64,000 nucleotides of DNA from Mycobacterium sp. 3519A (GTDB lineage Bacteria > Actinomycetota > Actinomycetes > Mycobacteriales > Mycobacteriaceae). Below the pieces are notes generated by a model. The model saw only the letters and a list, made by a program, of their open reading frames with translations, did no database searches and was not told the DNA's origin. Where the stretch lies: the NCBI RefSeq assembly GCF_900240945.1, contig NZ_OESG01000011.1:351880-415879 (forward strand). Reading direction: 5' to 3'. The translations under genes were made by a program, and so were the position numbers. Shown piece by piece: positions 54,920 to 64,000 of this stretch (positions are counted from its first letter, which is position 1; each line of letters starts with the position of its first letter).

Positions 54920-57900
54920 GTGCATGAACCACGAGAAACCTCTGTCGCCGTGATCGGCGTGGCCTGTCAGCTTCCGGGCGGCATCAACTCTCCAGAACGG
55001 TTGTGGGATGCCCTGCTGCGCGGTGACGACCTGGTCACCGAGATTCCGGCCGACCGATGGAACGCCGACGAATACTACGATCCCCAGCCGGGGGTGCCGG
55101 GTCGGTCGGTATCGAAGTGGGGCGGGTTCCTCGATGACGTCGCCGGCTTCGACTTCGAGTTCTTCGGGATCAACGAGCGCGAGGCCATCGCCGTCGACCC
55201 CCAACATCGCCTGCTCCTGGAAACCTCTTGGGAGGCTGTGGAACACGCCGGTATCACGCGGAAAACAATGACCGACTCGTTGACGGGTGTGTTCGTGGGG
55301 CTGACGCATGGCGATTACCAGCTGCTGGCCGCAGACGCGCACGCTGTGGAAGGGCCCTATGGCTTCACCGGCAGCAGTTTCAGTCTGGCGTCCGGCCGGA
55401 TCGCTTACGCCCTAGGGCTTCACGGCCCTGCCGTCACAGTGGACACCGCATGTTCGTCTGGTCTGACCGCAGTCCACTTGGCGTGCCGCAGTTTGATCGA
55501 CGGTGAAAGCGACCTTGGCCTGGCCGGCGGGGCCTCTGTCATCCTGGACCCACGCAAGTTCGTCGCTGGCTCGGCGGAGGGCATGCTGTCTCCGACCGGA
55601 CGATGCCATGCGTTCGATGTCGGCGCGGATGGGTTCGTGTGCTCCGAAGGCTGCGTCGTGGTGCTGCTCAAACGTGTGGCCGACGCGCTGAACGACGGCG
55701 ATCGGATCCTGGCCGTCATTCGCGGCACGGCCGCCAACCAAGACGGCCATACCGTCAACATCGCCACACCATCGGTGACAGCGCAGACGGCCGTCTATCG
55801 GGCGGCGTTGACGGCTGCGGGCGTCGACGCAGGCACCATCGGTATGGTCGAGGCACACGGCCCCGGCACCGCGGTCGGCGACCCAATCGAGTACACCAGC
55901 CTGTCCAACATCTACGGCATCGAAAACCCCTGTGCACTAGGCACACTCAAAACCAATTTCGGGCATGCGCAGTCAGCCGCCGGAACGCTGGGGCTGCTGA
56001 AGACGATCCTGGCCCTGCAGCACGGTGTGATCCCTCCGAACCTGCACTTCACCCGGTTGCCGGACGATTTGGCCCGAATCTCTACGAAGCTCTTTGTGCC
56101 ACAGACAATCACGCCATGGCCTGTTGGTAGTCGTCCGCGCCGCGCGGCCGCGTCCTCGTACGGGCTCTCCGGCACCAACGTGCATGCGATCCTGGAACAA
56201 GCTCCTGAAGTGGCCGTGCCCGAGACCATCCCACCCGAAACCGGCATGGGGCAGCGTTGGCTGTTCCCGCTGTCGTCCACTTCAGCTGAGGGGCTGCGTT
56301 GTACCACCGGCAGTCTGGCCGACTGGCTCACTGCACACGACGACGTGTCGTTGCCGGATCTGGGCTACACCCTGTCCCGTCGGCGGACCCACCGTCCAGT
56401 GCGGACGGCCGTCCTGGCCGGCGCCCGGTCGGAACTCCTCGCGACCTTACGAGAAGTCGCCGCTGGCGACACGCCCTTTCAGGCCGCGGTGGGCCAAGAC
56501 GACCGTGGACCGGTCTGGGTGTTCTCCGGTCAGGGCTCGCAGTGGGCGGGGATGGGCGCTGAACTGCTCGCGACGGAACCGGTTTTCGCGTCAACCGTCG
56601 CGCAGGCCGAACCGCTGATCGCCCGCGAGGCGGGATTCTCGGTCACTGAAGCGATGACCGCGAGGAAAACCGTCACCGGTATCGACCGTATCCAACCGAC
56701 CCTGTTCACCATGCAGGTCGCGTTGGCCGCTGCGATGCGCTCTTACGGGGTGATGCCCGGGGCCGTCGTCGGGCACTCCCTCGGTGAGGTGGCGGCCGCG
56801 GTCGTCGCCGGGGCCCTGTCACTGGAGGACGGCGTGCGCGTCATCTGTCGGCGCTCCCGACTGATGTCTCGCATTGCCGGAGCGGGTGCGATGGCGACGG
56901 TGGAACTGCCTGCCCAACAGGCGGTTTCGGAACTGGTGAGCCGGGGCGTGACCGATGTTGTGGTGGCGGCTGTGGCGTCACCACAGTCGACCGTGATCGG
57001 CGGAGCCACTGAAACGGTACGCAGCCTGGTGGCCTGCTGGGAGCAGCGGGATGTGATGGCCCGTGAGATTGCCGTCGACGTCGCCTCACACTCACCCCAA
57101 GTCGATCCGATCCTCGACGACCTGGCCGACCTGCTCGCGGGCCTGGACCCGACGACACCGCGGGTTCCATTCTACTCGGCCACCATGTACGACCCACGTG
57201 AGCGGCCGCTGTGCGATGCCGGCTACTGGGTGCACAATCTGCGCCATATGGTGCGGTTCGCACCGGCGGTGCAGGCCGCCCTGGAGGACGGCTACCGGGT
57301 ATTCGCGGAATTGGCGCCGCACCCACTGCTCAAGCATGCCGTGGAGCAGACCGCGCGCAGCCTCGACATACCGTTGGCGGTGCTGACCGCCATGCGTCGT
57401 GACCAACCGCTGCAACAAGGGCTGAGTGGCTTGGCGTCGGATCTGCACAGCGCAGGTGCTGCAATCGATTTCGCGGTTCTCTACCCGAGTGGACGGCTCG
57501 TCGACGCGCCGCTGCCTGCCTGGACTCACCAAAAGCTGTTCTTCAGCCGTGGTCGTCAAGACTCCCCGACACATGGAAATTGCACTGTTTCCGTGCATCC
57601 GCTGCTCGGTGCACACGTGCGACTGCAAGAGGAACCCGAACGCCACGTCTGGCAAGCCGAGATCGGTACTGCCGCCCAGCCCTGGCTCCTCGACCACAGG
57701 ATCGGCGAGGTGGCCGTGCTGCCGGCGGCGGCATACTGCGAGATGGGTTTGGCAGCCGCACGCGCGGTGCTTGGCGACGCCGCTGAACTCCGTGATGTCC
57801 GCTTCGAGCAGGCGCTGCTTCTCGATGACCAGACGACGATCGGCGCCTCGGCGACGTTGTCAACGTCGGGCGCTCTCGAGTTCGTCGTGGAAACCAGCAG

Positions 57901-60900
57901 CGGCGACGAGCGCACGCGACAGGCCACCGCAGTCCTGGCCGGAGTACAGCAGGAACCGCGGCCGGCACACGACATTTCACTGTTGCTTGCCGAGCATGCG
58001 CACCGCGAAGACGGTGCCGAAGTGCGTGAGCGGCTGGCAAAGCGCGGTGTTCAGTACGGTCCGGCGTTCACCGGACTGTCCGCCGTGTACACCGACGGAG
58101 GGACAACCGGCACGGTGCTCGCTGAGGTCGCACTACCGAGTCAAATCCGTTCGCAGCAGGATGCATACGGCGTGCACCCAGCACTGCTCGATGCCTGCTT
58201 CCAGTCCGTTGCGGCGCATCCGGAGCTGAGGAATCTAGGTGACGAAGTGATGGCGTTGCCACTGAGCATCGCGCAACTGCGGTACTACGGTGCCGCCCGC
58301 AGCGCCCGGTACTGCTACACCCGCATAACCCGGGCCGATAGCTTCGGCGTTGAATCCGACCTCGACCTGTTGGACGAGCACGGCGCAGTCCTGCTCACGG
58401 TGCGGCGGCTGCGATTGGGCACCGGAATATCCGAGGACGGCCGCAAGGATCAGGTCCTGGCCAACCGGCTGTTGACGATCGAATGGCGGCAAAGAGAACT
58501 GCCCGAACCGGATCAAGCCGAGGCGGGGAACTGGCTACTGATCAGCCTTGCGGACATCGACCCGAGGTCCACGGAATTGATCCAATCCCTGAGTGCATTC
58601 GGGGCGCAATGTACAAGCGTTCGGTGGCCACTGAACACCGACGTCGCCGCCAACGCGGAAGCCGTACAAAACCTGCTGTGCACGGGCGGATTCACCGGTG
58701 TTGTTGTCCTGACAGCGCCCGACAGCGGTGATGTCGGGAGGCAGTGGCCGGTGGCGGGTCGCGAGTGTGTCGCGCAGTTGTTGCACGTCGCTCGCGAACT
58801 GTCGGAGGTACCTGGATCACCTCGCCTTTTCGTCATTACCCGCGGTGCCCGCGCCGTGCTCGACGGCGAGCAGCCGAACCTTGCGCAAGCTGGCCTGCGC
58901 GGCCTGCTCCGGGTGATCGGCACCGAACATCCGCATCTGCGCGTGACTCAGATCGACATCGACGAAGCGACTGACACCGACCGCCTGATACGGCAATTGC
59001 TCGGCGGGTCCGAAGAAGACGAGACCGCCTGGAGGAGCGGCCAGTGGTACACCGCGCGACTGTGCCGCACTCCGTTGCGCCTCGAGGAGAGAAGAACCAC
59101 CGTCGTGGACCATCAGCGTGACGGCATGCGTCTGCAAATCGATGTGCCAGGCGACCTCGAGACGATGTGCCTGGTGGCAGCCGAACGGGTCTCACCCGGG
59201 CAGGGACAAATCGAAGTATCGGTCAAGGCTTCCAACATCAACTTCGCCGACGTGTTGGTCGCCTTCGGCCGCTACCACTCATTCGAGGGCCGAAAGCAGC
59301 CGCTTGGCACCGATTTCGCCGGCGTGGTGACGGCGGTGGGACCAGGCGTGACAGACCACGAGGTCGGCGATCGGGTCGCAGGTCTGAGCGGTGACAGCTG
59401 TTGGGGCACGTTCATCACCTGTGACGCGCGCCTGGCGGTCACCCTGCCGGGCGGAGTCTCCGATGAGCATGCCGCTGCGGTGCCGACCGCGCATGCCACC
59501 GCCTACTACGGTTTACATGAGCTGGCCGGCATCAAAGCAGGCGACAGGGTCCTGATCCACTCTGCGACCGGCGGGGTGGGACAGGCGGCGATCGGGATGA
59601 CTCGCGCAGCGGGTGCGGAGATCTTCGCTACAGCCGGTAGCGAGGAACGTCGACAACGGTTGCACGACATGGGCATTGACCACGTCTATGACTCGCGCAG
59701 CACCGACTTCGCCGACGAGATACGCCGACACACCGACGGGTACGGCGTGGACGTCGTGCTCAACTCGGTCACCGGGGCCGCCCTACGAGCCGGCCTCGAA
59801 TTGCTCGCTGCGGGCGGACGATTCGTCGAGATCGGCAAACGCGACATATACGGAGACAGCCGACTCGCGCTTTTTCCGTTCCGGCGCAACCTCGCGTTCT
59901 ACGCCGTCGACCTTGCATTGCTGGCGTACAGCCAGCCGGATCGGGTCCGAGACGTGTTGACCACGGTGTACCAACTGATCGCTAACGGCGCGCTGCCGCT
60001 GCCGGAGATCACGCACTACCGGCTGGCCGACACCGCCAGCGCCACCCGCGCAATAGGGGCCGCCCAGCACAGCGGAAAACTCGTGCTCGACATCCCGCGT
60101 ACGGGTTGTAGCCGAGTGGTGGTACCCCCGGAACAGGTTCGTGTCTTCCGCCGTGACGGGTCCTACATCATCACCGGCGGTCTCGGAGGGTTGGGTCTGT
60201 TCCTTGCAGAGAAGATGGCCGCGGCGGGCTGCGGGCGCATCGTGCTGTCGTCGCGTTCAGGCCCGACTCGCAGCACGCTTGAAACCATCGAGTGCATACG
60301 CGCGATCGGCACCGACGTGGTGGTGGAGTGCGGTGACATCGCCGACGCCGGCACCGCGCAGCGGTTGGTATCCATTGCGACCGCCACGGGGCTACCGGTA
60401 CGCGGCGTGTTACACATGGCGGCGGTGGTCGAGGACGCCACTCTGGCCAACGTCACCGACGAGTTGATCGATCGCTGCTGGGCTCCAAAGGTTTACGGTG
60501 CATGGAATCTGCACACTGCTACCGCCGACCAGCCCTTGGACTGGTTCTGCTCGTTCTCGTCGGCGGCCGCATTGGTGGGCTCGCCGGGGCAGGGCGCCTA
60601 CGCCGCGGCGAACAGTTGGCTGGACGCCTTCACACACTGGCAGAGGTCCGAAGGAGTTCCCGCCACGGCGATCGCTTGGGGCGCTTGGGCAGAGATCGGG
60701 CGTGCGGCTGCCTTGGCGGAAGGCGCCGACGCGGCGATCGCCCCCGACGAAGGCGCTTACGCGTTCGACGCACTGCTGCGCTACGACCGCCCCTACACCG
60801 GCTACGCCCCACTCGCCAGTAGCCCGTGGCTGACGCACTTCGCTCAAAGCAGCCCCTTCGCCGAAGCCTTCCGGTGTGTCGGACAGGATTCGACGGGCAC

Positions 60901-61180
60901 CAGCAGGCTGCGCGCCGAACTCGATGAGCTTCCCGTGGACGAGTGGCCGACCCGCCTGCGACGGCTGGTCTCCGAACAAGTAAGCGTGATTCTGCGTCGT
61001 AGCGTCGACCCCGACCGACCGCTGTCCGGTTACGGCCTTGACTCCCTCGGTGGACTCGAACTACGCACCCGCATCGAGAGCGAGACCGGAGTTCGCATCG
61101 CGTCCGCCGACCTCGCCACCATTTCGATCCGCAGCCTGGCAGAGGTGCTGTGCGAGAAACTTGCGCCGCTAAGCGGCTGA
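54920..61180 (+). CDS. Mas/Pks5-type highly reducing iterative polyketide synthase
   Basis: A 2086-residue enzyme, KS-AT-DH-ER-KR-ACP, close to the ~2100 residues of mycobacterial Mas and Pks5. KS: Cys178 in [11 protein letters not shown]; the His313 motif reads [11 protein letters not shown], with Pro for the usual Thr. AT: Ser620 in [12 protein letters not shown], and [16 protein letters not shown], the Mas-like methylmalonyl signature. DH: His926 in [11 protein letters not shown] and Asp in [38 protein letters not shown] and [33 protein letters not shown]. It should make a methyl-branched saturated acyl chain. GTG 54920 is the start. Confidence 0.93.
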   Translation: MHEPRETSVAVIGVACQLPGGINSPERLWDALLRGDDLVTEIPADRWNADEYYDPQPGVPGRSVSKWGGFLDDVAGFDFEFFGINEREAIAVDPQHRLLLETSWEAVEHAGITRKTMTDSLTGVFVGLTHGDYQLLAADAHAVEGPYGFTGSSFSLASGRIAYALGLHGPAVTVDTACSSGLTAVHLACRSLIDGESDLGLAGGASVILDPRKFVAGSAEGMLSPTGRCHAFDVGADGFVCSEGCVVVLLKRVADALNDGDRILAVIRGTAANQDGHTVNIATPSVTAQTAVYRAALTAAGVDAGTIGMVEAHGPGTAVGDPIEYTSLSNIYGIENPCALGTLKTNFGHAQSAAGTLGLLKTILALQHGVIPPNLHFTRLPDDLARISTKLFVPQTITPWPVGSRPRRAAASSYGLSGTNVHAILEQAPEVAVPETIPPETGMGQRWLFPLSSTSAEGLRCTTGSLADWLTAHDDVSLPDLGYTLSRRRTHRPVRTAVLAGARSELLATLREVAAGDTPFQAAVGQDDRGPVWVFSGQGSQWAGMGAELLATEPVFASTVAQAEPLIAREAGFSVTEAMTARKTVTGIDRIQPTLFTMQVALAAAMRSYGVMPGAVVGHSLGEVAAAVVAGALSLEDGVRVICRRSRLMSRIAGAGAMATVELPAQQAVSELVSRGVTDVVVAAVASPQSTVIGGATETVRSLVACWEQRDVMAREIAVDVASHSPQVDPILDDLADLLAGLDPTTPRVPFYSATMYDPRERPLCDAGYWVHNLRHMVRFAPAVQAALEDGYRVFAELAPHPLLKHAVEQTARSLDIPLAVLTAMRRDQPLQQGLSGLASDLHSAGAAIDFAVLYPSGRLVDAPLPAWTHQKLFFSRGRQDSPTHGNCTVSVHPLLGAHVRLQEEPERHVWQAEIGTAAQPWLLDHRIGEVAVLPAAAYCEMGLAAARAVLGDAAELRDVRFEQALLLDDQTTIGASATLSTSGALEFVVETSSGDERTRQATAVLAGVQQEPRPAHDISLLLAEHAHREDGAEVRERLAKRGVQYGPAFTGLSAVYTDGGTTGTVLAEVALPSQIRSQQDAYGVHPALLDACFQSVAAHPELRNLGDEVMALPLSIAQLRYYGAARSARYCYTRITRADSFGVESDLDLLDEHGAVLLTVRRLRLGTGISEDGRKDQVLANRLLTIEWRQRELPEPDQAEAGNWLLISLADIDPRSTELIQSLSAFGAQCTSVRWPLNTDVAANAEAVQNLLCTGGFTGVVVLTAPDSGDVGRQWPVAGRECVAQLLHVARELSEVPGSPRLFVITRGARAVLDGEQPNLAQAGLRGLLRVIGTEHPHLRVTQIDIDEATDTDRLIRQLLGGSEEDETAWRSGQWYTARLCRTPLRLEERRTTVVDHQRDGMRLQIDVPGDLETMCLVAAERVSPGQGQIEVSVKASNINFADVLVAFGRYHSFEGRKQPLGTDFAGVVTAVGPGVTDHEVGDRVAGLSGDSCWGTFITCDARLAVTLPGGVSDEHAAAVPTAHATAYYGLHELAGIKAGDRVLIHSATGGVGQAAIGMTRAAGAEIFATAGSEERRQRLHDMGIDHVYDSRSTDFADEIRRHTDGYGVDVVLNSVTGAALRAGLELLAAGGRFVEIGKRDIYGDSRLALFPFRRNLAFYAVDLALLAYSQPDRVRDVLTTVYQLIANGALPLPEITHYRLADTASATRAIGAAQHSGKLVLDIPRTGCSRVVVPPEQVRVFRRDGSYIITGGLGGLGLFLAEKMAAAGCGRIVLSSRSGPTRSTLETIECIRAIGTDVVVECGDIADAGTAQRLVSIATATGLPVRGVLHMAAVVEDATLANVTDELIDRCWAPKVYGAWNLHTATADQPLDWFCSFSSAAALVGSPGQGAYAAANSWLDAFTHWQRSEGVPATAIAWGAWAEIGRAAALAEGADAAIAPDEGAYAFDALLRYDRPYTGYAPLASSPWLTHFAQSSPFAEAFRCVGQDSTGTSRLRAELDELPVDEWPTRLRRLVSEQVSVILRRSVDPDRPLSGYGLDSLGGLELRTRIESETGVRIASADLATISIRSLAEVLCEKLAPLSG

Positions 61181-61382
61181 CGACGGCACACCAGACGTAG
61201 CTAGGCTAGTTATTGCGAGAGCAAACTGACCGTCGCGGATGCGCGCAAACGTCGTCGGGTCAGGCGCCCGAGCGTTATGGACTGACGTTGGCGACAATTT
61301 TTTTGCGAAACCGCTCTTTCGCCGAATTAACCTGCAGTACCGTTCAACCCGGGTCGACGCCGCTCGACGGCCCCAGGCAACC

Positions 61383-61604
61383 ATGATCCATAACCCGTCG
61401 GACGACAGAACTACAGAGGTCCTCGTATTAGGCAGAGACGAGGAGCGGAACAGGTTGTCGCCGAAATTTGCTGGGAGTCAGCTGAACGCCAAGCGGTTGA
61501 TGGCGAAGCAGACCATGCCGAGCGGATGGGACGCAGCGAACAAGACCACGCCGAGATCGAACGGGAGGATCTTGCGCAACCTTGTGGCCGAGCGAGGCCT
61601 TTGA
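61383..61604 (+). pseudogene. degenerate MbtH-like gene
   Basis: A 73-codon frame of MbtH size. It begins MIHNPSDDRTTEVLVLGRDEERNRLSPKFAG, aligning with [31 protein letters not shown] of the intact copy. Beyond this the diagnostic residues (SLWP, the GW Trp, CLDYIEKNW) are lost, and the end TTPRSNGRILRNLVAERGL only loosely recalls [16 protein letters not shown]. It lies 31 bases before the intact NRPS, the usual mbtH position. I read it as a decayed duplicate, perhaps still translated but unlikely to act as a chaperone. Confidence 0.6.
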
Positions 61605-61635
61605 CTACACGACCGGCTTGATGGGGGGCGGTCGG

Positions 61636-64000
61636 ATGGAACCTTCTGACCGGACATATCCGCTGACACGCGGACAGCTCGACATTTGGCTCGCCCACGA
61701 AACCGTTGGTGGCACCGAGTGGCAGCTCGGCCTGTTCGTCAGGATCGAGGGCCCTCTGGAACGTGCGCCGCTCGAGTGGGCAATTCGTCGGGCCCTGCAA
61801 GAGGCCGAACCGCTTAGGGCAACCTTCTTCGAGGTCGATGGCCAGATCTTTCAGCAGCCGATTGACTGCGAGGATGTCAAGCTGGACTTCTATGACTTGA
61901 CCGGGTCGCAGGATCCCGTGCACGAGGCGCATGAGATGGCGTCATCGATCCAGCACGCGCGAATGCCTCTCAACGGCCCATTGTTCAAGTTCGCGCTATT
62001 CCGTACGCGACCCGACGAATTCTACTGGTTCACTTGCTGTCACCACATCGTCATCGACGCTTCGGGCATCGCCTTGGTCGGCCACCGAATCGCGACCATC
62101 TATTCTGCGGTCGTTTCCGGCATGCCCATACCGCCTGCCTTCTTCGGGTCGCTGCAAGACCTGGTCGAGTGCGAATCGGAATACGAAACGTCGGACAGCT
62201 ATCTGGAAGATCAGAACTATTGGAGCAGGAACCTCGCATCGGAACGCACGGCGGACTACCGGGTGTCCCCGGCTGTCGGTGAGCAGGGTGGTGAAAACGC
62301 TTCTGCGCCAGTGCAATTAGATGCCACAGTCCTTAGCCGGGTTCAAGAGTTCGCCGAGCTGTGGAACATGCCTCGCTCGTCGGTCATCACCGCGGCGTGC
62401 GCGTTGCTGATGCGCGCCTGGTATGCCGAAAGCTCAGATGTAACCTTCGATTTTCCCGTCAGCCGCCGAGTTCACGCGGAATCCAAAGCGATTCCCGGGA
62501 TGGTCGCCGGGATTGTGCCGCTGGTGTTGCACGCCTCACCCGACCTCACCGTCGCCGAATTCTGCGAGCATGTCGACTCACGAATACGGGAAGCTTTGCA
62601 ACATCAGAGGTTCCCCGTCCAGTCCCTGGAGCGTAAGGCTCACCCGCACGGCGTACGGAATACAGGCCACCGGGTGAGTGTCAATTTCCTGCCAGCGGTG
62701 TTCACCCTCGACTTCGGCGGTGTCACTGGATCGGCTTCATTCACCAATTCCGGTCTGGTCGGGGGTTTCGGCCTGTTCTTCTCCGGTCTCGGTGATGAGT
62801 TGTTGTTCGGCACAGAGGGCATTGGACAGCCGTTCTCGAACTTCGACGTCTCGGAGCTGGCTGGACGGCTGCAACAGTTGCTCGTGGCGATGACCGCCGA
62901 TCCGAGCTGTCGCTTGTCCTCGATCCGTGTCTTCGATGCCGACGAGGATGCCCAACTGGATGAATGGGGCAACCGAGCGGTATTGACGCAAGCCGCACCC
63001 CGTGCGGCGTCGATCCCGGAACTGTTCGCCGATCAGGTTGCGCGGGCATCTGAGGCGATAGCGGTGACCTGCGACGGTCGTTCGATGACGTACAGCGAGC
63101 TCGATGAGGCGTCGAATCGATTGGCGCACCTTCTAACTGACCATGGTGCACGTCCAGGAAGATTCGTGGCGCTGCTGTTCCCACGGTCGACTGAGGCCAT
63201 CATCGCGACCCTGGCGGTGCTCAAGACGGGGGCGGCTTACGTGCCGATCGACCCCGCGACGCCTCCGGCCCGTATCGACTTCATGCTCGCGGACGCAGCG
63301 CCGATCGCTCTTGTCAGCACCACGGGATTGCCGGCCGGGCTCGGTGAGTGCGACGTGGCCGTCATCGATGCCGCTGACGCCCGCGTGGCCACACAAGCCA
63401 CGACCGCGCTTCCCGCGCCGGCTCCTGACGACATCGCATACGTCATCTATACCTCGGGTACCACCGGTGTCCCGAAGGGCGTCGCGGTCACGCACGGTAA
63501 CGTCACTGATCTTCTCGAGTCGTTGTATTCAGAACTCCCGGAACAGGTTTGGGCGCAGTGGCATTCATTGGCGTTCGATGCCTCAGTCGAAGAAATGTGG
63601 AGTGCGCTACTGTTTGGCGGCCGATTGGTGGTGGTGCCTGAGTCGGTGGCCGCCTCACCGGAGGACTTCCACACACTGGTGGTCGGCGAACAGGTGCACC
63701 AAGTCAGCCAGACTCCGTCAGCGCTGGCGGCGCTGTCCCCCGAGGGGTTGGGATCAGCGTCGGTACTCGTCGCTGGTGAGGCGTGTCCGGTGCAGGTGGT
63801 GGATCGGTGGGCGCCGGGTCGGGTGTTGATCAATGGTTACGGCCCGACCGAAACCACCATCTGCGCGTGTCGAAGTGCGCCGTTGGTGGCGGGTTCGGGT
63901 GTGGTGCCGATTGGGTTGGCGGTGCCGGGGGCGGCGTTGTTTGTGTTGGATGGGTGGTTGCGGCCGGTGCCGGTGGGTGTGGTGGGGGAGTTGTATGTGG
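61636..64000 (+). CDS. nonribosomal peptide synthetase (C-A ...), runs off window end
   Basis: The frame opens at ATG 61636 after GGGGGGCGG and stays open to base 64000 (788 codons). It starts with a condensation domain: YPLTRGQLDIWLAHE at ~8-22 and CCHHIVIDASG at ~134-144 (HHxxxD intact). An adenylation domain follows from ~455: FADQVARASEAIAVTCDG, LKTGAAYVPIDPATPPARI, IAYVIYTSGTTGVPKGVAVTHGN at ~605 and NGYGPTETTIC. An N-terminal C domain means the chain is started by an acyl donor, plausibly the Mas-like PKS product, giving a lipopeptide. Specificity is not assigned. Base composition changes sharply near 63,800. Confidence 0.93.
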   Translation, partial: MEPSDRTYPLTRGQLDIWLAHETVGGTEWQLGLFVRIEGPLERAPLEWAIRRALQEAEPLRATFFEVDGQIFQQPIDCEDVKLDFYDLTGSQDPVHEAHEMASSIQHARMPLNGPLFKFALFRTRPDEFYWFTCCHHIVIDASGIALVGHRIATIYSAVVSGMPIPPAFFGSLQDLVECESEYETSDSYLEDQNYWSRNLASERTADYRVSPAVGEQGGENASAPVQLDATVLSRVQEFAELWNMPRSSVITAACALLMRAWYAESSDVTFDFPVSRRVHAESKAIPGMVAGIVPLVLHASPDLTVAEFCEHVDSRIREALQHQRFPVQSLERKAHPHGVRNTGHRVSVNFLPAVFTLDFGGVTGSASFTNSGLVGGFGLFFSGLGDELLFGTEGIGQPFSNFDVSELAGRLQQLLVAMTADPSCRLSSIRVFDADEDAQLDEWGNRAVLTQAAPRAASIPELFADQVARASEAIAVTCDGRSMTYSELDEASNRLAHLLTDHGARPGRFVALLFPRSTEAIIATLAVLKTGAAYVPIDPATPPARIDFMLADAAPIALVSTTGLPAGLGECDVAVIDAADARVATQATTALPAPAPDDIAYVIYTSGTTGVPKGVAVTHGNVTDLLESLYSELPEQVWAQWHSLAFDASVEEMWSALLFGGRLVVVPESVAASPEDFHTLVVGEQVHQVSQTPSALAALSPEGLGSASVLVAGEACPVQVVDRWAPGRVLINGYGPTETTICACRSAPLVAGSGVVPIGLAVPGAALFVLDGWLRPVPVGVVGELYV

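Noticed and set aside
1..64000. CRISPR array, prophage or complete insertion sequence
   Set aside because: I saw no regularly spaced repeats, no transposase or integrase motifs and no phage structural genes in the window.

Overview
The window is mycobacterial, most likely an environmental, Mycolicibacterium-like species. The evidence is high GC, GTG/ATG starts with 4-base stop/start overlaps, MmpL-family lipid exporters, a Mas/Pks5-type polyketide synthase, MbtH, a RipA-like endopeptidase, DUF2505 and F420/deazaflavin-type reductase families. It also carries a backbone (rpiB, nei, lipP-like, tig, clpP1, clpP2, mmuM, clpX) that in my memory matches M. tuberculosis Rv2465c to Rv2457c with insertions.

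Layout. (1) 1-11.2 kb is an accessory catabolic/regulatory block, mostly on the minus strand: a GMC oxidoreductase interrupted by an in-frame TAG, an O-methyltransferase, a deazaflavin-type nitroreductase, a nitronate monooxygenase, an AraC regulator, an ECF sigma factor, an FAD hydroxylase, an SRPBCC protein and a Cys-nucleophile hydrolase. Two separate fragments of the sigma gene's 3' end are scattered through it. (2) 11.2-20.8 kb holds a VOC protein, a flavodoxin-like reductase, a cytosine permease / cytosine deaminase / 2OG-Fe(II) oxygenase operon, rpiB, nei, a Na+/H+ antiporter, a DUF1542-like protein and a LipP-like esterase. (3) 20.9-30 kb holds two large secreted enzymes with S/T/D-rich linkers, a 54-residue secreted peptide, a CGNR regulator, a RipA-like endopeptidase and a DUF417 protein. 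Palindromes built on CTAATGG sit near several of these. (4) 30.1-35.8 kb is the conserved proteostasis block: tRNA-Gly, tRNA-Pro, tig, clpP1P2, mmuM, clpX and a 46-residue membrane protein convergent with clpX.

(5) 35.9-47.6 kb contains the most unusual system: a compact, overlapping six-gene operon of alpha/beta hydrolase, fatty-acyl-AMP ligase, acyl carrier protein, KS-AT-ACP-alpha-oxoamine synthase megaenzyme, type II thioesterase and an MMPL exporter fused to an FHA domain. A glycosyltransferase diverges from it. I infer a pathway that activates a fatty acid, extends it once with malonate, joins it to an amino acid by PLP-dependent decarboxylative condensation, and exports the resulting amino-ketone (sphingoid-like) lipid. 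I do not recognise a characterised mycobacterial pathway of this architecture. (6) 47.6-50.9 kb holds fdhD, a Gfo/Idh/MocA oxidoreductase, a decayed type III glutamine synthetase and a DUF2505 protein. (7) 51.3-64 kb is a second lipid locus: MmpL, MbtH, a Mas-like reducing PKS and an NRPS running off the window. The PKS is flanked by two copies of an mbtH/NRPS-start junction, one with an intact mbtH and an NRPS stub, the other with a decayed mbtH and an intact NRPS. This points to a duplication around the PKS gene. The predicted product is a methyl-branched acyl lipopeptide.
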